Part shown: piece by piece, positions 11,319-21,729 of the stretch
Layout: each line of letters starts with the position of its first letter
Numbering within the stretch: position 1 is the stretch's first letter
Assembly (NCBI GenBank): GCA_030848705.1
Contig: CM061243.1
Span: 112,926,674-112,990,673 of the forward strand
Source: Heracleum sosnowskyi
Taxonomy: Eukaryota > Streptophyta > Magnoliopsida > Apiales > Apiaceae
Length of the DNA: 64,000 bases
Reading direction: 5' to 3'
Notes under the pieces: model-generated
The model's database searches: none
What the model saw: only the letters and a program-made list of their open reading frames with translations
What the model was told of the DNA's origin: nothing
Position numbers and translations under genes: made by a program

Positions 11319-12558
11319 ATCCCCCTCAAACGAGGCGTGTTAATAGACCTGCCAAGTTTGGAGAGAAGATCATTAAAATGTGCAGAAGGAAGGATCTGTT
11401 GGAAAATAAGGGTAAATTATGGTATGGGTGAGTTAATTGATTTGGTAAAATCAATTCCGTTTTTAACTTCGGATTTTTTGCAGATATGACTTTGATTTTG
11501 AGTTATCTGATAAAATCATTGATTTTGAGTTATCTGATAAAATCAATTCTGTTTTTAAATTCGGATTTTTTGTCATTGACGCAATTAATTAGCTTGACTA
11601 ATTAATTAGGGAAATTGTCACCAACATAATTTCCACCGATGCAATTAATTAGCTTGACTAATTAATTAAGGAAATTGTCAACCGATATAATTGATTAACG
11701 CAGTTAATTAATTATGGCAATTGTGTAGCGCACAAGTTTTCCTAGCCTATATAAACTCGTGTATAGCCTTAGGATTATTCATTCGAAAAATACATCCTCT
11801 CTTACACACATCTCTCTTCTCTTCCTCCGGTGATAGTTCTTTTGTTCGTCTCAAGTTCCCTGAGAGTGACGTTATTTGACAGCCTCACTGCAAACCGTTT
11901 TATCCTGGGAAGCAATTCACTCGCACATACGGTGATGGCTAATACGCTTTAAGGAGACAATCACGCATTGGACTCGGTTTTGTTCCTTGTCTCCTTATTT
12001 TTATTTGTTTATTTGTTTACTGTTTACATACACCTTATCTGTTATTCACACACGCCCACGTTGTTTTATGTACTAATATCACAGATTGTCTAACATGATC
12101 TTCGTAAATACATCAGCTATGAGAAGAAGTAGGGAGATAGGTAATTTGCAGAAGACCTTCCAAAACTTTGTCCCGGGTGAAATGGACATCAATTTCAATA
12201 TGTTTAGTTCATTCGTGATGAACAGGGTTCTTGGCAATGTGGATTGCACTTTGATTGTCGCAATGAAGGGTGACAGGTTTGAGATTCGTGACCCCTAATT
12301 CCTCAAGCAAACGAACCATCCAAGTAACCTCGGATGCAGCAACAAACATTGATCTGTATTCAGCTTCAGAATAGCTTTTAGAAACAACACTTTGTTTCTT
12401 CGATTTCCAGCTGACAGGAGAGTTACCAAGAAGGAGAATGTAACCAGAAATTGACCTGCGAGTATCAAGACATGCACCCCAATCTGAATCAGAAAACGCC
12501 TGTAGAGTTAACTGATCATTGCCTTTCAAAATGATGCCTTGGCCAGAAGTGGAGGCAA
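11319..12558 (-). pseudogene. Minus-strand copia pol 3' fragment (RNase H), split by a solo LTR
   Basis: On the minus strand 12558-12101 encodes the copia RNase H region: DSDWGACLDTRRSISGY, SWKSKKQSVVSKSYSEAEYR, HCDNQSAIHIAKNPV and a terminal ADVFTK block. The frame resumes at 11396-11334 with LLSKLG and ends next to a polypurine tract at about 11319-11333. The two parts join in frame across the solo LTR at 11397-12095. Everything upstream of RNase H is missing because element A begins at 12559. The fragment is old and not functional. Confidence 0.8.
11397..12095 (+). repeat. Solo LTR inserted in copia pol
   Basis: The segment opens TGTTGGAAAA and closes TTGTCTAACA (699 bp), with matching terminal TGTTRG/CYAACA. 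It is flanked by GGATC (11392-11396) and TGATC (12096-12100), a 5-bp target duplication with one mismatch. Removing it restores an uninterrupted RNase H-tail frame on the opposite strand. A TATATAAA box at 11748-11755 puts its transcription on the plus strand. There is no primer-binding site or polypurine tract, so it is a solo LTR. Two internal tandem duplications (about 27 bp near 11490-11550 and about 60 bp at 11577-11690) are present. Confidence 0.8.
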
Positions 12559-13135
12559 TGTTAGATCAGGATTCAATGATCGTCAGGATCTAGACTCAAC
12601 TGATCAGGATTGCTGACGTCATCAGTATAGCATGGTCATCAGTATTTGATCAAGCGTCAGTATCAGGATTGTCATCAGGATATCTACATCAGGACTGAGA
12701 TCAAGATTGATTATCAGTACTGGAAGCTGATCAGGATTTCTATTTCGAGTTATATTTGGAGTCTAGTTAAATAAGGAAGCTTATTTTGTCGGTTCCTTAT
12801 TTATAGTGACGAAGCTATCAATTTAGGATAGGTTTTCAATCTTTGTAATTGATTAGAACTTATCATGTAATTGATAGAGAAGCTGTGTAGTATATAAACA
12901 CAGTTTAGGTTTCGATTTATGAAGAGAAAATAATCGATCACATACACGAGTATCTTTGTAACATAGAAGCTCTCAAGAACATCAGAATTTCTTGAGAGAG
13001 TTTGTAACAGTTTTATATCAAAATTAATAAAGCTGTTATTATTCTTTCATATTTGTGATATATACTTTGATAAGTCGAGAATCTTATACAATTGTATTCA
13101 ACCCCCCTTCTACAATTGTTTATCACTGGGCAACA
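12559..13135 (+). repeat. 5' LTR of copia element A
   Basis: The LTR starts with TGTTAGATCAGG and ends GGGCAACA directly before the primer-binding site at 13136 (577 bp). The 5' third carries about 11 copies of TCAGGA or TCAGTA. A TATATAAA box lies at about 12889, and the CAACCCCCCTTCTAC block is near the 3' end. The matching 3' LTR is not present in the window because the element is cut off at about 28703. Confidence 0.8.
12563..12740 (+). promoter_or_regulatory. TCAGGAT motif array with a TGACGTCA site in LTR of element A
   Basis: About 11 copies of TCAG(G/T)A(T) occur in under 180 bp, upstream of the TATA box. A perfect 8-base palindrome TGACGTCA at 12614-12621 is the classical plant bZIP (as-1/C-box type) core. 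Repeated short motifs upstream of TATA are typical of Sirevirus LTRs. A role as enhancer is inferred. Confidence 0.5.
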
Positions 13136-13149
13136 ATTGGTATCAGAGC
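13136..13149 (+). other. Primer-binding site of element A
   Basis: ATTGGTATCAGAGC directly follows the LTR and fits initiator tRNA-Met priming. Confidence 0.9.
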
Positions 13150-13184
13150 AGACTGATTTAAATTTGAATCAGATACGATCTAAG

Positions 13185-13770
13185 ATGTCGACAACCAAGT
13201 ATGAAAGCATGAAAATTCCCATCCTGAAGAAATCAGAATATCCAACATGGAAGGTAAAGATGTTGATGTACCTGGAGGCTATGGATCCTGATTATTTGGA
13301 CAGGATTCGTGATGGACCATATATTCCTACCATGGTCATAGAACGAACAGAAACTGTACCAGAACACTATGTGGTAAAGGCCAAGAGTGGATGGACTCCA
13401 GAAGAAACAACTCATGTACTCAGGGAGGCAAAGATAAAGAATATCCTGCACAATAGTCTTGATGTTGTCATGTCCAACAGAGTGATTGCATGCAAGTCTG
13501 CAAAAGAAATCCGGGATACTTTGGAAACTCAATGCCAGGGATCTGCATCTGTCAAGAAAAGCAGAAGGACTCTTTTAATTCAAGAATATGAACAATTTGA
13601 TGCAAGACCTGATGAGAGCCTGACTGATTTATATGATAGATTTCTGACACTCCTGAACAATCTATCTTTAGTTGGAAAGGAATATGTTTCTGAAGATTCA
13701 AATACCAAGTTTCTGAGAGCTTTACCAGAAGAATGGGATACTCAAACTTCAATCATTAGACATCAGTATG
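13185..13770 (+). pseudogene. Element A gag, 5' part (interrupted by element B)
   Basis: The frame opens at ATG 13185 (MSTTKYESMKIP), about 35 bases after the primer-binding site. An upstream in-frame start at 13092 lies in the LTR and is rejected. It encodes the UBN2-type Gag core: W-K-V-K-M-L-M-Y, LIQEYEQFDARPDES and FLRALPEEW. After codon 195 plus one base it is broken by element B. It resumes in the same frame at 26914 once one copy of the 5-base duplication GTATG is discounted. Confidence 0.85.
13766..13770. repeat. 5-bp target duplication GTATG, copy 1
   Basis: GTATG precedes the 5' LTR of element B. Identical copies lie at 25451-25455 and 26909-26913. Copies 1 and 3 are the expected flanking duplication of one insertion. 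The middle copy comes with the duplicated gag segment. Confidence 0.9.
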
Positions 13771-15223
13771 TGAAAGGCATATGTTTAGGCCTGTTAATAT
13801 TCCGAGGAAACAACTTAAGTTAAACAAGTATGTAATAAGTAAATAATAAGTTAATATGTCACAGGAATCTCAGAGAGTTTTATCTGTCAAGAGAATGGAG
13901 AACCAAAGTCATCTACAGACTTGAAGTTATTCTACATTGAAAGAAGTTAAATTTATTGTTCAAGCCTCAGTGAAGTATTCAAGAAAGTGGATCTACTACA
14001 GTGACAGAGATTTCCAGTTGGTGACAGAAGAAGTACAGGATACAGAGTTTATTCAGAGCTAAAGAAAAGAAGCCACAGCTTTAAATGTTTTAAAGATGAA
14101 GAATTATCATTGAAGTCAGTTATTCATGAAACCAGACAGTGCATCGAATGACGACATCAATCAGTGGAATTGGATCATCTATATTCAGTGGTTTTCAGGA
14201 GAAAGAGGAATCTTGGTTTTTAGAAGAAATTCCTTTTATGTTAAATTAATTAATAATTTAATTCTGTAAGAATTAAATTATTTATTAATTTAACTAATTT
14301 AGTAGGCTAAATTATTTATTAAATTAATTCTATAAAAGAATTAAGTTAATCTTTAATTTAATCTTTCAAGATAAATTAAAAGGATTTTCTTTAGAATCAG
14401 CTGGTATGACCTATTTAATAAACTCGGTATGACCTCTTACAAAAGCTCGGTATGACCTCTTTGAATAGCTCGGTATGACCTATTCCTAGGTTCTACTGAC
14501 TCATTTAAAAGGTCATACTAAGTCATTGTTAAAGGTCATACAGATTTTCTTTTCAGGTTCTACTAATTAGTTGGTAGAAAAACTCCAGGTCATACCGAAC
14601 TTACTGTGCAGGTCATACTGATGAAGCTAGGTTCTACCGAGCTTTATATGTCAGGTCATACAAGTGTATGAATTGTTTTATTAAATCTTTCGATTTAATA
14701 AACAGGTCATACAAGGCTAATTGCAATTGTATTAAAGACATGGCAGTACAGACAGAAGAAATCAGTTAATCAAAAACAAAGACACAGAAGCATTTACTCT
14801 CAAGAACAGAAGAAGCATTTAATCTCATTTCTTCTCAAGCAATTAATTCTAGTTTGTATTGTTAAATCCAAACCACTAGAAGTTGATTACTTGTATTGCT
14901 TTGATTATCTAGCGGATTTTTATCCCTAGAATTTATCTCGAACTTGCTTTTAGCATTCGATCTTTTTATTACAAATATTAGAAGAGTTCATGTCGAATTT
15001 ATTCTAAATTTGTATTAATTAGTTTGAGATAAATACTTTGTAATCCTTATTGTATTTGCAACACCCTTCAAGTTTAATATAGGTTATATTTAACTTGAAT
15101 CTTGTTTCATTTATATTCCGCATTAATTTGTTCTAAATTGTTAAATTATTCAAAGAACAAATTTCGATAAAACGGTATAGTTTGTATTCAACCCCCCTTC
15201 TACAAACTTATCAGGACCTAACA
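13771..15223 (+). repeat. 5' LTR of copia element B
   Basis: The LTR opens TGAAAGGCAT and closes ACCTAACA, next to a primer-binding site (1453 bp). The copy at 25456-26908 has exactly the same length. I count seven substitutions and no indel between them by eye (about 0.5%), pointing to a recent insertion. The middle carries the GGTATGACC/GGTCATACC array. Confidence 0.92.
14403..14712 (+). promoter_or_regulatory. Palindromic GGTATGACC motif array in element B LTR
   Basis: Four forward copies of (CT)(C/G)GGTATGACCT come first. About eight reverse copies follow, as AGGTCATAC or the variant AGGTTCTAC, spaced 20-40 bases apart. Forward and reverse copies are mutually complementary, so long-range and local hairpins are possible. 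The duplicate lies at 26088-26397 in the second LTR. The same motif recurs in front of the third ORF at 21194-21502. The setting matches the repeated palindromes described for Sirevirus LTRs; the function is inferred. Confidence 0.7.
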
Positions 15224-15238
15224 ATTGGCATCAGAGCC
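15224..15238 (+). other. Primer-binding site of element B
   Basis: ATTGGCATCAGAGCC directly follows the LTR. It differs by one base (C for T) from the usual iMet site in elements A and C. Confidence 0.85.
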
Positions 15239-15329
15239 TTTTTGATTGATATACAAATCAAAGATCCAATTGTTTTGAGATTTTTCTTAAATTCTGATTT
15301 TTTTTATTTTTCTTAAAAAATCTCAAAAG

Positions 15330-17585
15330 ATGTCTACTACACAGAAAGTGGGTACAGTCAAAATCCCAATGTTCAGCAAGGAGCATTATCCAATGTGGAA
15401 GAAGAAAATGCTCCTATTTCTTAAGGTTGCAAATCCTAAATACATTGATGTGCTGAAGAACGGTCCCAAAGTCCCTATGATTATTGAGGGAGAACTCATT
15501 GAGAATAATGTTGTGACTAGGGTTGCTAGAATGTACCCTAAAGATGCCAAGGATTACACTCCTGATGAGAAAGAGGATGTTACCTTGGATTCCTGTCTTC
15601 AGTTGATCCTTATTGATTATCTTGATCCTATCATGCATAATCATGTCCTCAATTGTGATACTGCCAAACACATTTGGGCAACCATAGAGATAATCAATGA
15701 GGGGACAGAGGAAGTTAGGGAGAATATGCTGGAAATTCTCACCTCACAATATGAGCATTTCAGATCAAACCCTGGTGAAGGTATCTCTCAGGTTTTTGAG
15801 AGATACAACAAATTAATCAATGATCTGAATCTCAATGGGAAGCACTACACCAACAAGGAGATTAACAAGAAGTTCCTTCTTACACTTCCACCTCATTTGG
15901 AGCACAAAATATCTGCCATTAGAGAAGCAAGAGATATGAATGAGATTGCTTTGGAGAGATTGTATGGTGTTCTGAAGACCTATGAGCTGGAGCAGATTCA
16001 ATAAAGGGAGTTGTATGGAACTGGGAAGATTGTTAGTACTTCTACTGCATTGGCTGCTGAAGTCCCACATAAACTGGAAGTGAAGGCTGTTCAACCTTCC
16101 AGTTCTAACATGAATGTTATTGATGCTGAATATGGATTAACATCCAGTGATCAATCTGGTGGTGACTTCTATTCTTTAGAAGAACTTGATCAGCTGGAGG
16201 ATGGTGATTTGGCTTTGATAGTCAGGAAGTTTGGGAAGTTCAGATTCAAGAGGAATCCCAATCTTAAGTTCAGGCCCAGATTTCAGAGAGGTGGATCTTC
16301 CTCTTCAAGTGGCACAAGGGGTGGCTACAAAACTGGAACTGCGGAAAGGAGCACAATCAGATGCTACAATTGCAATGAGTTGGGTCACTTTGCTACTGAA
16401 TGCAGAAAGCCAAAGCAAGTGACTAGAAACACATTTGATTCTAGCAAGAAGAACAAGATTGGGAAAGCTTATGTTGCTGAAGGAAAGAGTTGGGATGACA
16501 CTGACAGTGATGAAGAAGCAGGTGAGATTAGGAATCTTGCACTCATGGCAATAGGAGAAAAACTCTTTGATTCCATGTTATTTTCATCCAACATGTCTGA
16601 GGTAAAGCTCACTGACACTGAAATGATTCGTAATCTTGGTGGCACCTTAGAGTGTGCACGCACTGAAAATGATAGAATAATTCTTTTAAACACAAATCTT
16701 GAAAAGGAAATAAAAGAATTAAAACTAGTGCATGTTAATCAGGATGAACTTATTGAGAAAATTGCATTTCTTGAGAATAGGGTTAAATGTTATATTCAAC
16801 TGGAAACCATTCTTAAAGAAAAGAATAGTGAGCTTAATACTAAAGCCAATGCTTACTTTAATTCTTGCAAGACTGCTAAAGAGATTCTCAATAAACAAGC
16901 TATGGGTAATCATGTCAGTATAGGTTATGATTATAATGAGGCCATTGGATTGCTTGGAATTAATTCCCCTTGTAGAGTCAGATCTGAAGGAAGGGGTGTT
17001 CCATATGTGCTTAAGGGTATTGAAACACCCTTCTGTAAGGAGTCCGAGGCAGATCCTCTGAATGAATACTCTATAATCATTGCTGAGGAGATTCGTGAAG
17101 AATATATTGCTTTGAAAGTTGAACAATCCAAAAAGTGTATATCTGATATTCCAGTCAAAGTTGCTTCAACTAAAAAGACTAAATCAGATATCCATAAGTT
17201 AGATCAAAACAACAGTAGAACTAACATGCCTCCTGTTAATTCTTCTCATAAAGCATGTGGTGTGATTAATTGCATGTCTTGTGCTTTCAATGTTATGTAT
17301 GCTTATTTTAATAGTAAGCATGTATCTAGTGATAAGACTGCTCCACGTCAACATGTTAATAATAAGAAGCATGTTAAAGCAAAGACTACTAGTCCTCCTC
17401 AGACTAGAGTGGATTCATTTATCCCTAAGCCTACTCAGAAATGTGTTAAGGCTGGCTATAAATGGAAACGCTCTTATGTGAAAGAGGTTGAAGTAGTTTT
17501 AGCTAAAAATGTTGTTTTGCCTGACAAATGCCAGTTCTTTAAGTATGCCGGACCCAATCAATTTTGGGCTCCGAAGAAGGTCTAA
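15330..17585 (+). pseudogene. Element B gag with one premature stop
   Basis: Gag is the nucleocapsid-forming protein of the retrotransposon. From ATG 15330 the frame shows the UBN2-type core (W-K-K-K-M-L-L-F, LTSQYEHFRSNPGEG, KFLLTLPPHLEHK) for 224 codons. A single TAA follows at 16002-16004, and the same frame then continues to 17585. The second part holds a CCHC zinc knuckle (CYNCNELGHFATEC, about 16360-16403), a basic stretch and a coiled-coil-like segment (about 16600-16900). It ends in a QFWAPKK tail. The full frame would be about 750 residues, long for copia but usual for Sireviruses. Its last 22 bases overlap pol, which is in the -1 frame. The stop makes this copy defective unless it is read through. 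Confidence 0.85.
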
Positions 17586-20500
17586 TCAATTTGATATTGC
17601 AGGGAGGTAAACAGGTAAACCGTGTTATATGGATTCTTGACAGTGGCTGTTCAAGGCATATGACCGGAGATAGAGCCCTGCTATCAGATTTGGTTGAGAA
17701 AGCTGGCCCAGTAGTTACCTTTGGAGATGACAGCAAGGGTATTACGAAAGGATATGGTTGTTTGAAGTACGGAAATGTTATCATTGAAGATGTTTCATTT
17801 GTGGAAGGTCTGAAGTTCAATCTTCTCAGCATCAGTCATTTCTGTGACAGAGGATATGTTGTTTCCTTTGAAAGAGAGAAGTGTCAGATCCTTCACAAGA
17901 AGAATGGAAAGCCTGCTCTTCAAGGAGTAAGGAAAGGTGACTTGTTCATAGCTGATCTGAACTCGGGATTCAAAGATGAAGTTAATTGTTTTTATGCTAA
18001 AGCTTCATCAGATGATAGTTGGCTATGGCACAAGAAGATGTCTCACCTTAACTTCAAAACCATGAACTCTTTAGTCAAGAGGGAATTGGTTAGAGGTTTG
18101 CCTCAGATGGAATTTACACAGGAAGGACTGTGTGAGGCATGTCAGAAAGGAAAGTCAAAGAAAGCTTCTCACAAGGGCACTGATACATCATCAATAACTG
18201 AACCTCTTCAGCTACTGCACATGGATTTGTTTGGTCCAGTTAATGTGATGTCCATGTCAAAGAAACAATATGCACTTGTGATTGTTGATGACTATTCAAA
18301 ATATACATGGGTTTTATTCCTACATTCCAAGGATGAGACCCCATACCTGGTGATTGGCCATATAAAGTTGATTGAGCTGGATTCTAGATTCCCTGTTAGA
18401 GTCATAAGGTCAGATAATGGTACTGAATTCAAGAATGCCATTCTAAATGACTTTTGTGCTGATAAAGGAATAACAAGACAGTATTCTACCCCTAGAACTC
18501 CTCAACAAAATGGAGTAGTGGAAAGAAAGAATCGTACATTGATTGAAGCTGCAAGGACTATGTTAAGTGAGTCCAAACTTCCAACGTACTTTTGGGCTGA
18601 AGCAGCTAATACAGCTCGTTATACTCAGAATCGAACTTTAATCAACAAGGACTTAATGAAGACTCCGTATGAGATCATGAACAACAAGAAACCAACTGTC
18701 AAGTACTTTCATGTATTTGGAGCAAAATGCTTTGTGCTTATAGATGACAATGTGAAACGTGGCAAGTTTGATGCAAAGGCACAAGAAGCTATTTTTGTTG
18801 GTTATTCCAGAAGATCTTACAGGGTCTACTTGGTTGACAGTCACACGGTAAAGGAAAGTGTCAATGTTACTTTTGATGACACTACATTCCCTAATATCCA
18901 AACAGCAGATTCATCTGAGAAAATGAAGTTTGATAACTTGCCAGACTCAGATTCAGATGATGAAGCCCCACCTGAAGTTATTGCTGGTAATGATAATAAC
19001 AATGATGATAATGATCATGGTGATGGTGGTGGAAACACTGGTAACAATGGAGATACCACCAACACTGGAGAAGAATCATCAAGGCAATCAAGCAATAACT
19101 CAGGGGGAGCAAATGAAGGATCAACTAGTCACTCACAACATCAAAGTGAAATTCAAGGCGAATCATCAAGATCAAATCTTCCAAGACAGACTGTATGGAA
19201 TAAAGCTCATCCTTTTGAGCTGATCATTGGTGATCCAGATGTTGGAGTTAAAACTAGAAGTGCAACTCAGAATGAATGTCATTTTTCAGCATTCTTATCT
19301 ACAATGGAGCCAAAGAAAACCGAGGAAGCACTGACTGATCCAGATTGGGTGATTTCTATGCAAGATGAACTCAATCAATTTGAACAACAGCAAGTCTGGA
19401 AGCTGGTACCCAGGCCAAAGAACAAGAAAGTAGTTGGTACTAGATGGGTATACAGGAACAAGCTAGATGAGGATGGCATTGTTACAAGGAACAAGGCAAG
19501 ACTGGTTGCACAAGGGTATTCTCAAGCTGAAGGCATTGATTATGATGAAACCTATGCACCAGTGGCTAGACTTGAGGCCATCAGGATGTTCTTAGCATTT
19601 GCTGCTTACTCCAATTTTAAAGTCTATCAAATGGATGTTAAGAGTGCATTCCTGAATGGTGAGCTTGATGAAGAAGTGTATGTGGAACAGCCCCCTGGCT
19701 TTGAAAATCAGGAGCTGCTGGACTTTGTGTACTTTCTCTTCAAGGCTATCTATGGTCTCAAACAAGCCCCAAGAAAATGGTATGACACTCTCTCTGGTTT
19801 TCTTTTAGAAAATGGTTTTGTTAGAGGTATCATAGACAAAACTCTTTTTTCAAAGAAACACAAAAGTTATATGATATTAGTCCAAGTCTATGTGGATGAC
19901 ATCATATTTGGGTCTACTAATGATAATCTCTGTAAGAGATTTGCTGAGCTTATGCAGAGTAAGTTTGAAATGAGTATGATGGGTGAGCTGAAGTTCTTTC
20001 TTGGATTGCAAGTAAGTCAAAGGTCAAATGGTATATTTATTTGTCAATCCAAGTATCTCAAAGAACTCCTCAAGAAATATCACATGGAGGATTCAGCATC
20101 AGCAAGGACTCCATCTTCAACAGCAATCAAACTTGGGGCTTCTGACAAGTCTATCAAGGTAGATGTTACAAGCTACAGAGGTATGATTGGCTCCTTACTC
20201 TATCTTACTGCTAGTAGACCATATATTATGTATGCTACATGCTTGTGTGCAAGGTTCCAAGCGGACCCTAGAGATGTACATCTCGTTGCTGTGAAAAGAA
20301 TCTTGAGATATCTTAAGGGTACACCTAATCTAGGTATCTGGTACCCTAAAGATTCTGGTTTTAATCTTGTTGGATATACAGATTCTGATTATGCAGGTAG
20401 TGTTGTGGATAGAAAGAGTACCTCTGGGAGTTGTCAATTCCTAGGAGGTAGGTTGATTTCCTGGTATAGCAAGAAACAACAAACAGTTTCCAATTCAACA

Positions 20501-20839
20501 GCAGAAACTGAATATATTGCTGCTGGAAGCTGTTGTGCTCAGATCTTATGGATAAGGAATCAATTAAAGGACTATGGCTTTGCATTAGACAAAATTCCCA
20601 TTTTTTGTGATAATACAAGTGCCATAGCAATCTCCAACAACCCTGTGCAGCACTCGAGAACGAAGCACATTGATATCAGGTATCATTTTATCAGAGAGCA
20701 TGTTATGAATGGAACTGTGGAGTTACACTTTGTACCCACTGAAGAACAGACTGCAGATATTTTCACTAAATCTGTTGACGAATCCACATTTATCAGGTTA
20801 GTTGGTAAATTGGGTATGTTGAACAGTCTTAGTGATTGA
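17564..20839 (+). CDS. Element B pol polyprotein, uninterrupted
   Basis: This is a 1091-codon frame in -1 relative to gag. Protease: DSGCSRHMTGD near residue 27. GAG-pre-integrase zinc region: HKKMSHLNF...CEACQKGK, about 154-197. Integrase D,D,E: HMDLFGP about 220, RSDNGTEF about 281, QQNGVVERKNRT about 317. Reverse transcriptase: VYQMDVKSAFLNGE and the catalytic YVDD, about 774. RNase H: YTDSDYAG about 937, SNSTAETEY, FCDNTSAI, and a terminal TADIFTK. All catalytic residues I can check are present and there is no internal stop. The first codons have no ATG; expression probably depends on frameshifting or splicing near 17564-17604. Polarity PR-IN-RT-RH is copia. Confidence 0.92.
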   Translation: MGSEEGLINLILQGGKQVNRVIWILDSGCSRHMTGDRALLSDLVEKAGPVVTFGDDSKGITKGYGCLKYGNVIIEDVSFVEGLKFNLLSISHFCDRGYVVSFEREKCQILHKKNGKPALQGVRKGDLFIADLNSGFKDEVNCFYAKASSDDSWLWHKKMSHLNFKTMNSLVKRELVRGLPQMEFTQEGLCEACQKGKSKKASHKGTDTSSITEPLQLLHMDLFGPVNVMSMSKKQYALVIVDDYSKYTWVLFLHSKDETPYLVIGHIKLIELDSRFPVRVIRSDNGTEFKNAILNDFCADKGITRQYSTPRTPQQNGVVERKNRTLIEAARTMLSESKLPTYFWAEAANTARYTQNRTLINKDLMKTPYEIMNNKKPTVKYFHVFGAKCFVLIDDNVKRGKFDAKAQEAIFVGYSRRSYRVYLVDSHTVKESVNVTFDDTTFPNIQTADSSEKMKFDNLPDSDSDDEAPPEVIAGNDNNNDDNDHGDGGGNTGNNGDTTNTGEESSRQSSNNSGGANEGSTSHSQHQSEIQGESSRSNLPRQTVWNKAHPFELIIGDPDVGVKTRSATQNECHFSAFLSTMEPKKTEEALTDPDWVISMQDELNQFEQQQVWKLVPRPKNKKVVGTRWVYRNKLDEDGIVTRNKARLVAQGYSQAEGIDYDETYAPVARLEAIRMFLAFAAYSNFKVYQMDVKSAFLNGELDEEVYVEQPPGFENQELLDFVYFLFKAIYGLKQAPRKWYDTLSGFLLENGFVRGIIDKTLFSKKHKSYMILVQVYVDDIIFGSTNDNLCKRFAELMQSKFEMSMMGELKFFLGLQVSQRSNGIFICQSKYLKELLKKYHMEDSASARTPSSTAIKLGASDKSIKVDVTSYRGMIGSLLYLTASRPYIMYATCLCARFQADPRDVHLVAVKRILRYLKGTPNLGIWYPKDSGFNLVGYTDSDYAGSVVDRKSTSGSCQFLGGRLISWYSKKQQTVSNSTAETEYIAAGSCCAQILWIRNQLKDYGFALDKIPIFCDNTSAIAISNNPVQHSRTKHIDIRYHFIREHVMNGTVELHFVPTEEQTADIFTKSVDESTFIRLVGKLGMLNSLSD

Positions 20840-21189
20840 CAATATCTCCGGTAGGTTTGTTCTTAACTAAATCATTTTCTCTTGTCAATTTAAGATGTTA
20901 AATATTGCCAATCCATGTTTATTGTGTAAAGCTTGTTAATTTAAATATTCTGAATAATTTATTTTCTTTAAAAATATTTTTCTCTTTTTTTTATGGAGAA
21001 ATGTATTTTTATTGAAAATATATTTATTTAGAATCATTTAAGTTTTTTTTCAGATTGTAAATATTGTTGTTTAAATTCTTCTGCAGGTTTATATTAGTTT
21101 AATGCTCTTTTATAATTTTCTGCATTTGGTTCAGGTTTTTTAAAAATATTTTGTGAATATTTTCTGTTGATTACTGCTTCTTTTCAAAT
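20840..21189 (+). other. Spacer after pol of element B
   Basis: AT-rich, with no open frame or motif. It separates pol from the motif array and third ORF. In a simple copia element the polypurine tract and LTR would start here, so the region downstream is extra cargo of this lineage. Confidence 0.6.
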
Positions 21190-21193
21190 AAAA

Positions 21194-21502
21194 TTCGGTA
21201 TGACCTTCTGTTTGGTCATATTGGCATTTTAGTTTAATAATTTTATTTTTAAAAAATTCGGTATGACCTTCTGTTTGGTCATATTGGCATTTTAGTTTAA
21301 TAATTTTATTCTTTAGAAGTCGGTATGACCTTCTCCCAGGTCATATTAGAACTCGGTATGACCTCTTTTAAGGTCATACTGGTGTGTAATTTTTCTTTTA
21401 TTTTTCAGTTTATTATTTAGTTTTTCTCGGTATGACCTGAAGGAAAACTCGGTATGACCTGAAAGAAAAACTCGGTATGACCTGCCCTTAGGTCATACCG
21501 AG
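21194..21502 (+). promoter_or_regulatory. Internal GGTATGACC/GGTCATACC array upstream of the third ORF
   Basis: Seven TCGGTATGACCT copies occur; several are paired with a downstream GGTCATA(T/C). Two consecutive units are a 63-base-offset tandem duplication (21194 and 21257). The last pair (21471-21483 and 21490-21502) is a perfect 13-base inverted repeat, CTCGGTATGACCT with its complement, around a 6-base loop. These are the same motifs as in the element's LTR (14403-14712). A TATAAATA box follows 18 bases after the last hairpin. Together this looks like a second promoter modelled on that of the LTR. Confidence 0.7.
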
Positions 21503-21520
21503 CCCAGCAGAACCCTCCTG

Positions 21521-21528
21521 TATAAATA
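21521..21528 (+). promoter_or_regulatory. TATA box before the third ORF
   Basis: TATAAATA lies 202 bases upstream of the ATG at 21730, directly downstream of the palindrome array. Transcription would be expected to start near 21550, leaving a leader of about 180 bases. The call rests on position and sequence only. Confidence 0.55.
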
Positions 21529-21729
21529 GCTGATCACCTCAGGTTCTTTTCTCTCATTCCTTTCTAACTCAAGTTTTTACTTAGTTAACTTTGCTCTAGT
21601 TTGTGTTTTATTTCTAGAACAACGAACTATTGCAATTTTTTTTGTGAATTACTTGGGATTTTATTTCTTCTCTGTTTAATATTATTATTAATTACTGCTT
21701 TATTTTATTTTATTTTCTTATTTTTTTTA

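Noticed and set aside
12209..12298. Plus-strand frame 12086-12298
   Set aside because: It is the antisense of the copia RNase H fragment.
13092..13184. Upstream start of the element A gag frame
   Set aside because: It lies inside the LTR and the primer-binding site; the ATG at 13185 follows the primer-binding site and begins a typical Gag.
21601..21729. N-terminal hydrophobic extension of the third ORF of element B (possible signal peptide)
   Set aside because: The frame has no ATG before 21730 and the sequence is a T-rich leader that translates into hydrophobic residues by composition.
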